From Candidatus Gemmiger excrementigallinarum (GTDB lineage Bacteria; Bacillota; Clostridia; Oscillospirales; Ruminococcaceae), in the NCBI GenBank assembly GCA_019116445.1, contig DXBP01000044.1, forward strand, positions 1-52,680: a stretch of 52,680 nucleotides of DNA, in the 5' to 3' direction. The translations under genes and the position numbers were made by a program. The notes under the pieces were generated by a model, which did not search any database, had not been told where the DNA came from, and saw only the letters and a program-made list of their open reading frames with translations. Below, in pieces: positions 40,272-47,955 of this stretch (position 1 is the stretch's first letter; each line of letters begins with the position of its first letter).

Positions 40272-41144
40272 TTAGCGGGGGCCGCCCAGGAAGAAGAGGG
40301 CTACGGTGCCGGGGCCGCTGTGAGCGCCGATGACGGGGCCGATGTCCCCGATGCAGACGCGCTTGACGCCGTATTCTTTGATCTTGTCCACCACGTACTG
40401 GCAGTCTTCCAGGCAGTCGCCATGGCTCACAAAAACCGTCATCTCGCTGTAGTTTTTGTCGGCGCTGTTGGCAAAATGCTTCACCAGGGCATCCAGGCTG
40501 GCCCGGCGGCCGCGGACTTTTTCCATGGCGATCAGGTGGCCTTCGGGGTCCACGTGCAGCACCGGTTTGATGCCCAGCAGCGTGCCCGCCACGGCAGCGG
40601 CACCGCTCAGGCGGCCGCCGCGCTTGAGGAACATCAGGTCGTTGACGGTGAACCAGGCGCAGAAGCGCTGGACGTTTTCGCTGGCAAAGGCCGCTGCCTC
40701 GTCCAGGGTGGCGCCGTTTTTCCGCAGTTCCGCCACGGTGTAAACGAACAGACCTTCGCCCATGCTGGCCTGCAGGCTGTCAATGCTGATGATCTTGCGG
40801 CCGGGGAACTTCTCCAGCAACTCTTCAATGGCAACTTTGCTGGCCTGGTAGGTGCCGGAAAGGCCGCTGGAAAAAGCCAGGTACAAAATGTCCATGCCCT
40901 GTTCCAGATAGGGGGTGAAGGCTGCCTCATAGTCCGAGATGGATACCTGGCTGGTGGTGGACATACTGCCGCTGCGCAGCTTGTCGTAGAAGGTCTTGGG
41001 GCTCATTTCGCGGTTGTCAGGGAAGTTGCGGTAGCTCTGGCCGTCAACGGTGAAGGTCATGGGCAGTACCTGTATATCCATTTCCTGCACGAGTTCGGGG
41101 GTCAGGTCGCAGGTCGATTCGGTGAACAGAACGTAGTTTTCCAT
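40272..41144 (-). CDS. DegV family fatty-acid-binding protein
   Basis: 290 residues from ATG 41144, seven bases after AAGGAG. DegV (FakB-like) proteins bind fatty acids and present them to the kinase FakA. Family motifs: FTESTCDLTPEL at the N-terminus, SISDYEAAF, FSSGLSGTYQ contacting the head group, and LKRGGRLSG followed by IKPVL. No fakA is next to it. It forms a single-gene unit here. Confidence 0.93.
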   Translation of the reverse strand: MENYVLFTESTCDLTPELVQEMDIQVLPMTFTVDGQSYRNFPDNREMSPKTFYDKLRSGSMSTTSQVSISDYEAAFTPYLEQGMDILYLAFSSGLSGTYQASKVAIEELLEKFPGRKIISIDSLQASMGEGLFVYTVAELRKNGATLDEAAAFASENVQRFCAWFTVNDLMFLKRGGRLSGAAAVAGTLLGIKPVLHVDPEGHLIAMEKVRGRRASLDALVKHFANSADKNYSEMTVFVSHGDCLEDCQYVVDKIKEYGVKRVCIGDIGPVIGAHSGPGTVALFFLGGPR

Positions 41145-41256
41145 CACAAAACTCCTTCTTCTGGGCTGGCGGGGTGGAACCCGCCGCATTCCCTATTATA
41201 ATACCGTGTTTTTGCGGCAAAATCAATACAGCGCCGGCTGCCAATTCTGCCAAACA

Positions 41257-41291
41257 GAAAAAACGCACGCCTTATGCAAGGTCGTGCGTTT
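41257..41291 (-). terminator. Terminator of the marR operon
   Basis: AAACGCACG (41261-41269) and CGTGCGTTT (41283-41291) enclose a smaller CCTT/AAGG pairing; on the minus strand a run of T follows. Confidence 0.85.
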
Positions 41292-41299
41292 GGCAAAAC

Positions 41300-41962
41300 T
41301 CAGTTCAGGCAGGTCTTTTCAAAGGCGGCCATGGGTTTGGTCAGCTGCTTGGTCAGCTGGCCCACCAGCACAGCGGCGGCTACGGTGCCTTCCCGCACGC
41401 CGTCCAGATGCCCCAGGAAGGTAAAGGACAGGATGATGGACAGCGCCACCAGCGTCAGGTCAAAGGTCATCTTCATGTTGCCGAATTTGACGGGGGCTAC
41501 CTGGCAGATGGCCAGTACGATGCCCTCGCCCGCTGTGGTGATGAGCCGGGCTGTCACTTCCACGCTGACACCCAGCGCCACCAGGAAGATGCCCACCAGG
41601 CAGACCAGCCATTTTTGCCAGTATGCGGTGGGGGTCAGGCCGTCGATCATCCAACCGGCCACGTCAATGGCCATGCCGAACAGTACGGCGGCAGGCAGCT
41701 GCAGCAGCTGTACCCACTGGTACTGGCGGCGCAGGATCAGGATCTGGATAAGGACGAACAGCGTGTTCATGATGATGGTGGTGGTACCCACGCTCAGGCC
41801 GGAAATGGCGCCGGTAACGTAGGGCACGCTGGAGATGGGGGAGGTGCCCAGGGCGGCTTTGATGGAAAAGGCCACGCCGAAAGCCATGATGATCAGGCCC
41901 AGGCAGAGAAAAACAGCGCGCTTGATGAGGGACGGGATGGAAAAGGAAACGGTTTCAGTCAT
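41300..41962 (-). CDS. YczE/YitT-type integral membrane protein
   Basis: 220 residues with about five transmembrane segments. GVAFSIKAALGTSPISSVPYV and the short VGTTTIIMNTLFVLIQILILRR segment are typical of the YczE (DUF6198) membrane family, quoted here in separate parts. It starts 2 bp after the marR stop and is therefore co-expressed. Such proteins next to MarR regulators are often export or stress proteins, but the substrate is unknown. Confidence 0.8.
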   Translation of the reverse strand: MTETVSFSIPSLIKRAVFLCLGLIIMAFGVAFSIKAALGTSPISSVPYVTGAISGLSVGTTTIIMNTLFVLIQILILRRQYQWVQLLQLPAAVLFGMAIDVAGWMIDGLTPTAYWQKWLVCLVGIFLVALGVSVEVTARLITTAGEGIVLAICQVAPVKFGNMKMTFDLTLVALSIILSFTFLGHLDGVREGTVAAAVLVGQLTKQLTKPMAAFEKTCLN

Positions 41963-41964
41963 GA

Positions 41965-42393
41965 TTACTCCTTCTTTGTATCAGATTGCAGGGCGTCACA
42001 CAGTTTGCTCAAAAGGCTTTGCAGCAGCTCGGTCTCCTGGGCCGAAAGCCCCCGTGTGGCGTCGGCCTCAAAACCATGGAAGATGCGTTCCACCCGGGCT
42101 GCGGCCTCCAGCCCTTTGTCGGTAAGGGAAACGTACAGCGAACGCCGGTTGCCTGCCTTCTGCCGCCGCAAAATCAGCCCGTTCTCCTCCATCCGCAGCA
42201 GGATACTGCCCACGGTGGCCGGTTCGATCTCACAGTGGGCGGCAATGGTTTTCTGGTCAGCCTCCCCGGCCTCCAGCAAAAACTCCAGCACCTTGGGCTG
42301 ACCGGGAGTCAGGCCGTTTTTGGCGGCTTCCCCCAGCACCCGCTTGGAAAACAGGGAATGGGATTTCATCAGCAGATAATGCAGACTTTCCAT
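41965..42393 (-). CDS. MarR family transcriptional regulator
   Basis: 142 residues from ATG 42393 with AGAGGT 8 bp upstream. The winged helix covers LTPGQPKVLEFLLEAGEADQ, the recognition helix EIEPATVGSILLRMEENGL and the wing RRQKAGNRRSLYVSLT. A perfect operator-like palindrome sits 16 bp upstream of the start codon, so it probably represses itself and the membrane protein gene that follows. The inducer is unknown. Confidence 0.93.
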   Translation of the reverse strand: MESLHYLLMKSHSLFSKRVLGEAAKNGLTPGQPKVLEFLLEAGEADQKTIAAHCEIEPATVGSILLRMEENGLILRRQKAGNRRSLYVSLTDKGLEAAARVERIFHGFEADATRGLSAQETELLQSLLSKLCDALQSDTKKE

Positions 42394-42408
42394 GGTAAGA
42401 CCTCTTAT

Positions 42409-42424
42409 AATAAGAATACTTATT
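42409..42424. promoter_or_regulatory. MarR operator candidate
   Basis: AATAAG-AATA-CTTATT is a perfect inverted repeat just upstream of marR, with a size and AT-rich nature usual for MarR sites. Confidence 0.55.
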
Positions 42425-42493
42425 GTTTCTTTCCTTATTTTACGCAAAAGGCAAAAAGTGTCAAGAAATCTGCCCGCAAATCTACGCAAGATA

Positions 42494-42518
42494 CAAAAAG
42501 AGCTGCCTTTCGGCAGCT
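42494..42518 (-). terminator. Terminator after the DUF2798 gene
   Basis: AGCTGCC (42501-42507), loop TTTC, GGCAGCT (42512-42518); on the minus strand the stem is followed by CTTTTTG. Confidence 0.85.
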
Positions 42519-42525
42519 TCTTTTG

Positions 42526-43017
42526 TTATTCGTGGTCGGTGTTTCCGGCAGTGGCTGCGGCAGCCGTCAGCTGTTTGCGGAACAGGTTGCGGAAGATCAG
42601 GCGGGTCAGCGGACCGGCAAACAGCAGCTGCCAGATCAGCGCCATGGGCATATTGCAGCCCCAGGTCTGCACCCAGGTGCCAAAGCTGGGCTCTTTGAAC
42701 AGCAGGGTGGCGATCAGGCTCATGGTGGGGCACATCAGGCAGACGATCATTGTCGAGATGGCATAGGTGATGAACTGGGGCCGGTCGGTGGGCCGCATGA
42801 CGGTGAAGGCCAACTTGGTGGCCAGCTTTTCCACAATAAAGAACTCCAGAATGATGGCGATGGGCACCATGATGGGCATTTCGTGCAGGGCCATGGCGAA
42901 GGTGGCGTTGGTCACGCCGCCGGTGTTCAGCGCCACGTTGTAGACGATCATGCCGTAGACCATGATGATGGCCATGATGATGGTGTAGATGATGTTCTGG
43001 AATTTGGTTTGGGGCAT
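42526..43017 (-). CDS. DUF2798 membrane protein
   Basis: 163 residues with four transmembrane segments (about 8-28, 48-66, 83-105, 122-140). MPQTKFQNIIYTIIMAIIMV and the later PMSLIATLLFK match DUF2798-type proteins, whose function is unknown. ATG 43017 has AAAGGAG 11 bp upstream. It is a monocistronic unit with a strong promoter and a hairpin leader (see the next two entries), which implies conditional expression. Confidence 0.75.
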   Translation of the reverse strand: MPQTKFQNIIYTIIMAIIMVYGMIVYNVALNTGGVTNATFAMALHEMPIMVPIAIILEFFIVEKLATKLAFTVMRPTDRPQFITYAISTMIVCLMCPTMSLIATLLFKEPSFGTWVQTWGCNMPMALIWQLLFAGPLTRLIFRNLFRKQLTAAAATAGNTDHE

Positions 43018-43063
43018 ACGATTCTCTTCTCCTTTATAATAAAAACAACTTTCTTACCGGCAC

Positions 43064-43110
43064 ACAAAAAAAGAGAAGCAGCGGACAACCTTTTGTCCGC
43101 TGCTTCTCTT
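43064..43110 (-). terminator. Attenuator-like terminator in the DUF2798 leader
   Basis: A 17-bp perfect stem (43071-43087 with 43094-43110, loop 43088-43093) is followed on the minus strand by T7, within about 70 nt of the predicted transcription start and 47 bp before the DUF2798 start codon. As a full terminator ahead of its own gene it should block expression unless read-through is induced. No upstream gene on this strand needs it. Confidence 0.8.
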
Positions 43111-43135
43111 CAGGCGACTACCAGTAATTAGTAAT

Positions 43136-43165
43136 ACTATAGCACAGGTCGGGCCCAAATGTCAA
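43136..43165 (-). promoter_or_regulatory. Promoter of the DUF2798 transcript
   Basis: On the minus strand TTGACA (43165-43160) and TATAGT (43141-43136) are 18 bp apart. An imperfect palindrome AGTATTACTAATTACT overlaps the -10 and start point. From here the transcript would enter the attenuator stem after about 20 nt. Confidence 0.65.
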
Positions 43166-43292
43166 GAAAATCCCCGGCTTGCGCCCGACCATACCCGGGG
43201 GACAGGGCGGGGAAGGTACACACAATTTTCATCATATCCCGTTGTTTTGGCGAAAAGATATGCCCGGACGAGCTGAAAAAATGTACAACATC

Positions 43293-43325
43293 GCAATTCG
43301 CGCTGTAAAAAGGCAATTCGCGCTG
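43293..43325 (+). repeat. 13-bp direct repeats with 20-bp period upstream of the GH3 operon
   Basis: GCAATTCGCGCTG occurs at 43293-43305 and again at 43313-43325, a start-to-start distance of 20 bp or two helical turns. LytTR regulators bind direct repeats with about this period, and one is encoded downstream of the GH3 gene. The repeats are 133 bp before the small membrane protein start. The remainder of 43166-43457 shows no gene. Confidence 0.5.
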
Positions 43326-43457
43326 AAACGGCCAACAAACCGCCGCGGTGGAGTATCTTTACAGGTATGGAACGGCCGTCCGGTATATCCGGCGGGGAAG
43401 GGAGGGGCAAGCAAGCCGCCGCCGTGCAACGGTCGAAATAAACAAAGGAGAAGGAGC

Positions 43458-43853
43458 ATGAAAAACTTTTTGGCAAACAAACCCCTGGGGTTCCGGGTAA
43501 CCCTGGTCGCCACGGCCCTGTCTTTGGTGACGGCTCTGGCTTACCTGGCCATCTACTCCAGCAGCCGGTATATGTCCTGGCAGGCCTTCGGCATCATGAT
43601 CGCCGGTGTGGTACTTACCGTGGCGCTCATCGCACTCAAGCAGGAGCGTTTTGCACCCTCGGCCCTGTTGGTGGGGAACTTCCTTTCGCTGCTGTTCTAT
43701 GGGTACTACATTTATTTCTACGTTTCTTCGGTGGTCACCGGCATTCAGTTTTCCGGTTTCCCCCTGGAATTCTTTGTAAACATTGTGCTGTACGCGGCAA
43801 GCCTTGTGCTGAGCATCGCCTGCGTGTTCATGCGTCAGACTGTGGAGGAATGA
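43458..43853 (+). CDS. Small four-helix membrane protein upstream of the GH3 enzyme
   Basis: 131 residues from ATG 43458 directly after AAGGAGAAGGAGC. Four hydrophobic segments (about 12-32, 42-60, 67-92, 105-124). It is separated from the GH3 gene by 12 bp and shares its transcript. The N-terminal LGFRVTLVATALSLVTALAY is recurrent in small membrane proteins that precede such GH3 genes in gut Clostridia, as far as I recall. Function unknown; it may help to insert or anchor the GH3 protein. Confidence 0.8.
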   Translation: MKNFLANKPLGFRVTLVATALSLVTALAYLAIYSSSRYMSWQAFGIMIAGVVLTVALIALKQERFAPSALLVGNFLSLLFYGYYIYFYVSSVVTGIQFSGFPLEFFVNIVLYAASLVLSIACVFMRQTVEE

Positions 43854-43865
43854 AAGGAGGACACC

Positions 43866-46800
43866 ATGAAATACAAACTGCAGCGTAAACTCCTCACCGT
43901 CATCAGCATGCTGCTGGCGGGCGTCCTGGTGCTGGCGACCCTGATCACCGGCGAAAACGCGGACGCCATCAACGGCACGCTGGGTACCAAGACCTTTGAA
44001 GTCATCGAAACGGGCGAGGCCAACGAAGATACCGAGTATTACAAATCCGATTTCTCCAGCGTGGGCGAACTGCGCGCCGCCGGTAAGGCGACGGCCGCCG
44101 AGGTCCTCGGCGAAGGCATGGTCCTGCTGAAAAACGATAACAATGCCCTGCCCCTGACGACGGGCAGCAACCTGAGCCTGGTAGGTGTTACCGCCTATGA
44201 CCCCGTTTACGGCGGTACCGGTTCCGGCACCATCAGCGTCAATGATGCAGTGGGCTTTGTGGACTCCCTGACCAAGGCCGGTTTCAACGTCAACCCCACC
44301 CTGCAGGCGGCGTATACCTCCGAAGATTGGGCCCAGTACAAGCGTGGCAGCGAAGGCAAGTTCGGCACTACCACGCTGATGATCCACGAGGCCCCCTGGA
44401 CGGTGGTGGATGAAGCCGCGGGCAGCAGCTTTGCCCAGTACGGTGACGCCGCCATCTTTGTGGTGGGCCGTGTGGGCGGCGAAGGCTACGACCTCATCGG
44501 CGTGGGCGGCGACGGCATCGACAATGGCGATGGCCTCGGCCCCGACTACCTGGGTCTGAACGAAAACGAACTTTCGGTCCTGGAAGGCCTGAAAGCCAAG
44601 AAGGCTGCCGGTGAGATCAAGAAGATCATCGTGGTCATCAACTATGCCGGTATGATCGAAGGTGATTTCCTGGCCGATCCCGACATCGACGCTGCTCTGT
44701 GGGTCGGTGCCATGGGTGTAGGCGGCGACGCCGTGGGCCAGGTGCTGTCCGGTACGGTTTCTCCCTCCGGCCGCCTGCCCGACACCATGTGGGTGGACAA
44801 CGCCAAGAACCCTGTCAACGTCAACTTCGGCCGCTGGATCTACGAAAATGCCGATGAACTGGGCGTGCCCAACGAACTGGGCACCGGCCAGTACCCCGCT
44901 ACCACCCTGGCCGGCTACGTGGTCTACCAGGAAGGTATGTACCTGGGCTATCGCTATACCGAAACCCGCTACGAGGACCTGGTGCTGGGCACCGCCAACG
45001 TGGGCGACTACGACTACGCCTCTGTGGTGGCCCGTCCCTTCGGCTATGGCCTCTCCTACGCCGAGTTCGCTCTGTCTGACATGAGCGTGCAGAAGAACGG
45101 CGACCGCGAGTACAACGTTACCGTCACCGTTACCAATACTTCCGATACCTATTCCGGCAAGTGCTCTGTGCCGGTGTACATCTCCAAGCCTTACGGCGAG
45201 TACGCCAAAACCAACAGCATCCAGGTTCCCTCGGTGGAACTGGTGGACTTCGGCAAGACCCAGATCCTGGCCCCCGGTGAGAGCGAAACCCTGACCATCC
45301 CGGTGGATGAAAAGTACTTTGCTTCCTACGATTCCTACGGCGCCAAGGGTTACGTGCTGATGGACGGCGACTACTATCTGGCCGTGGGCGGCGATGCCCA
45401 CGAGGCCGTCAACAACGTGCTGGCGGCCAAGAAGGCCAACGGCGTTGCGGTGGACGAAAGCAAGATGGTAGGCGGCACCGGCGATGCTTCTCTGGTGCAG
45501 AAGTTCACCCTGAGCTTCAATAAGGACAAGTACGCTTTCTCTGACGCGGTTTCCAGCCTGGACGGCGTCACCAATGTGCAGGTCACCAACCTGTTTGACT
45601 TTGCGGACATCAACCTCTACGAAGGCCGCGGCGACAACAGCGTGGAATACTACAGCCGCGACAACTGGAACGCCGTTTCCTTCGATATAGTCAACGGCCA
45701 TGCGACCCTGACCATGACCGAGCAGATGGCGAAGGACATCTACGCCCAGCTGCCCGAGCAGACCGGTAAGTACAACAACGCCGCCGGTGTACCGGCACAG
45801 TACCAGCAGCCCATCCCCCAGGACGACGGCGAATATCCCGCTTACGGTGTGGACGCTGGTCTGAAGCTTATTGATATGCGCTACGATGACCAGGGCAATG
45901 AGATCAGTTTCAACGATCCCATCTGGGATACCTTTATGGACCAGCTCACCTGGGAAGATACCGTGGCCCTGGTTTCCAGCGGCTTCCACATGACCGAGCC
46001 TGTGGAGAGCGTGGCCAAACCCCAGACCAAGGATGAAAACGGCCCCAACGGCTTCGGCGGCTGGGCCTTCAAGGCCGGTTACTATACCGGTCAGAACGGC
46101 CTTGCCTACCGCAACGCTGCGGCGGAAGGCTTTGTGGATTCCGAGGGCAATGTGACCCAGCAGGCCGATCCCGAAGGCTTCAACATGATGACCGGTTTCC
46201 CGGCCAACGGTATTCTGGCTGCCACCTTCAACCGGGAACTGGCCGCCAAGGCAGGCAACATCATCGGCAATGACGGCATCTGGGCCGGTGCCAGCGGCCT
46301 GTACGGCATCGGTCTGAACATCCATCGCTCTCCCTACGCTGGCCGTACCTGCGAGTACTTCAGCGAGTGCGGCACCCTTACCGGCATGATGGGCGCAGCC
46401 GAGTGCGCGGCCATCGAGGAAAAGGGCGTCCATGTCTACAACAAGCACTGCGCGCTGAACGACCAGGAAACCAACCGCCACGGTGTGTGCACCTGGGTCA
46501 ACGAGCAGACCATCCGCGAAATCTACCTGCGCGCCTTTGAGCTTCCCATCGTGGAAGGCGGCGCCTTCAACACCATGGCCTCCTTCTCCCGCTTCGGCGT
46601 GCAGGCTGGTGCAGCCTGCTCTGCCCTGGGTACCGACTTCCTGCGCGGCGAATGCGGCATGAAGGGTATCATCGTCACCGACGCTTACGGCGATATGGAC
46701 GGCAGCCAGGACTGCGACCCCTACTTCGAGCAGGTGTACGGTGTTCTGGTGGGTGGCAGCGACCTGCCCGACGGCAGCACGCCCAAGACCGATGGCCACT

Positions 46801-47066
46801 TCAACCGTTTCGAAACCGGTTACAGCCAGATGGCCTGGGCCATGCGTCAGTCGGCCAAGCGCATCTGCTATCAGACTGCCTGGTCCAACGCCATGAACGG
46901 CATCTCCTCCACCACCCAGATCGTCAGTGTCACCCCCTGGTGGCAGAGCGCTCTGTACACGGCGGACGGGGTGTTCCTCGCACTCTTTGCAATCGGCCTT
47001 GTCTGGACGGGCGCGGCACTCTATCAGGAGGGCAAAAAGCGTTCTAAAGATAAGACGATGAAATAA
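43866..47066 (+). CDS. Membrane-anchored, circularly permuted glycoside hydrolase family 3 enzyme
   Basis: 1066 residues. Unlike standard GH3 beta-glucosidases, the C-terminal-type domain comes first (about 75-335, including LLKNDNNALPL and GDAVGQVLSGTVSPSGRLPDT in two parts), followed by the fibronectin-III-like domain (about 405-520), with the TIM-barrel domain last (about 690-1000). The nucleophile Asp is in GIIVTDAYGDM at D939, and KHCALNDQETNRHG holds the usual substrate-binding KH motif. A transmembrane helix at about 9-29 and another near 1030-1050 anchor both ends. Expected location is the outer face of the membrane. It probably trims beta-linked oligosaccharides; the substrate is not deducible. 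Confidence 0.9.
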   Translation: MKYKLQRKLLTVISMLLAGVLVLATLITGENADAINGTLGTKTFEVIETGEANEDTEYYKSDFSSVGELRAAGKATAAEVLGEGMVLLKNDNNALPLTTGSNLSLVGVTAYDPVYGGTGSGTISVNDAVGFVDSLTKAGFNVNPTLQAAYTSEDWAQYKRGSEGKFGTTTLMIHEAPWTVVDEAAGSSFAQYGDAAIFVVGRVGGEGYDLIGVGGDGIDNGDGLGPDYLGLNENELSVLEGLKAKKAAGEIKKIIVVINYAGMIEGDFLADPDIDAALWVGAMGVGGDAVGQVLSGTVSPSGRLPDTMWVDNAKNPVNVNFGRWIYENADELGVPNELGTGQYPATTLAGYVVYQEGMYLGYRYTETRYEDLVLGTANVGDYDYASVVARPFGYGLSYAEFALSDMSVQKNGDREYNVTVTVTNTSDTYSGKCSVPVYISKPYGEYAKTNSIQVPSVELVDFGKTQILAPGESETLTIPVDEKYFASYDSYGAKGYVLMDGDYYLAVGGDAHEAVNNVLAAKKANGVAVDESKMVGGTGDASLVQKFTLSFNKDKYAFSDAVSSLDGVTNVQVTNLFDFADINLYEGRGDNSVEYYSRDNWNAVSFDIVNGHATLTMTEQMAKDIYAQLPEQTGKYNNAAGVPAQYQQPIPQDDGEYPAYGVDAGLKLIDMRYDDQGNEISFNDPIWDTFMDQLTWEDTVALVSSGFHMTEPVESVAKPQTKDENGPNGFGGWAFKAGYYTGQNGLAYRNAAAEGFVDSEGNVTQQADPEGFNMMTGFPANGILAATFNRELAAKAGNIIGNDGIWAGASGLYGIGLNIHRSPYAGRTCEYFSECGTLTGMMGAAECAAIEEKGVHVYNKHCALNDQETNRHGVCTWVNEQTIREIYLRAFELPIVEGGAFNTMASFSRFGVQAGAACSALGTDFLRGECGMKGIIVTDAYGDMDGSQDCDPYFEQVYGVLVGGSDLPDGSTPKTDGHFNRFETGYSQMAWAMRQSAKRICYQTAWSNAMNGISSTTQIVSVTPWWQSALYTADGVFLALFAIGLVWTGAALYQEGKKRSKDKTMK

Positions 47067-47080
47067 TTCCTCTTTTCCGA

Positions 47081-47110
47081 AATACGCCGGGCGGTCATGC
47101 CCGGCGTATT
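47081..47110 (+). terminator. Hairpin terminator after the GH3 gene
   Basis: AATACGCCGGGC (47081-47092) and its exact complement (47099-47110) form a 12-bp stem; only scattered T follow, so read-through into the regulator genes is possible. Confidence 0.6.
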
Positions 47111-47148
47111 CTGTGTATGCAAAGGGAAAATCTTGTCAGAATGCCGGG

Positions 47149-47166
47149 GGGTATGGTACCATACCC
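47149..47166. promoter_or_regulatory. 18-bp perfect palindrome upstream of the LytTR regulator
   Basis: GGGTATGGTACCATACCC, 65 bp before the regulator start. TTGTCA at 47133-47138 could be a -35, which would place the palindrome over the -10 and start region and make it an operator. Confidence 0.5.
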
Positions 47167-47231
47167 ATACGGAATCGGATTGGCGGACAGGCCCGGCGGG
47201 GCCTGAAGATACAGGAAAGGAGGAGGGCGTC

Positions 47232-47954
47232 ATGATGCTCAACGTAGCCATCGTGGACGACGAGGCGGCGGAGCGTCAGCGGCTGCGGGGATACCTGGAA
47301 GAGGTGGCGCGCCGGAAGAACATCCAGTTCTGTGTGGATGAATTCTCCTCGGCGGATGCCTTTCTGGTGCGGTACCAGCAGGGGTATGATCTGGTGTTTC
47401 TGGATATTGAATTCCCCACCGGGCAAAACGGAATGCAGGCGGCCCGTGCGCTGCGGCGGATGGACTCCACCGTGGTGCTCATTTTCGTGACCAACATCGC
47501 CCAGATGGCGGTGGAAGGCTACGAGGTGGATGCGCTGGATTTCATCGTGAAGCCGGTGGACCCCTATGCGTTTTTGCTCAAGATGACCCGGGCGTTGTCC
47601 CGGGTGGCCCGCAGTGCTTCGGACCGGATCACCGTGCGGCAGGAGGGCGAACTGCGCGCGCTGCAGGTGCATCTGATCCGCTACCTGACGGTGGAGGGTC
47701 ACTATGTGGTCTATCATTCCCGGGAGGGTGTTTTCTCGGAATATCTTTCGCTTTCGGCAGCGGAAAAAAAGCTGAACAGTCCGTTGTTTTGCCGGTGCGA
47801 CCGGGGCTGCCTGGTGAATCTTCGCTTTGTGAGTGAGATCAAGAAAGAGGTTTGCGTGGTGGACGGCGAGGAACTGGTCATCGCCCGCACCCAGCGCGCA
47901 CAATTTTTAAAAGCCTATGCCGAGTTTCTGGGCGGGGCAAGGCAGGGAGGCTGA
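47232..47954 (+). CDS. LytTR family response regulator
   Basis: 240 residues from ATG 47232 after AAAGGAGGAGG. Receiver: acidic pair at D9/D10, phospho-acceptor D58 (LVFLDIEFPTG) and K in FIVKPVDPY. LytTR DNA-binding domain from about 140: ALQVHLIRYLTVEGHYVVYH (start of domain), FCRCDRGCLVNLRFV (core) and the terminal helix. It is followed after 1 bp by its sensor kinase gene. The 20-bp-period direct repeats upstream of the GH3 operon are a possible binding site. Confidence 0.93.
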   Translation: MMLNVAIVDDEAAERQRLRGYLEEVARRKNIQFCVDEFSSADAFLVRYQQGYDLVFLDIEFPTGQNGMQAARALRRMDSTVVLIFVTNIAQMAVEGYEVDALDFIVKPVDPYAFLLKMTRALSRVARSASDRITVRQEGELRALQVHLIRYLTVEGHYVVYHSREGVFSEYLSLSAAEKKLNSPLFCRCDRGCLVNLRFVSEIKKEVCVVDGEELVIARTQRAQFLKAYAEFLGGARQGG

Positions 47955-47955
47955 C

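Noticed and set aside
43359-46799. Open frame of 1146 codons on the minus strand across the GH3 gene
   Set aside because: It is a shadow of GC-rich codon use in the GH3 gene; the translation is low-complexity in Val/Gly/His and has no domain.
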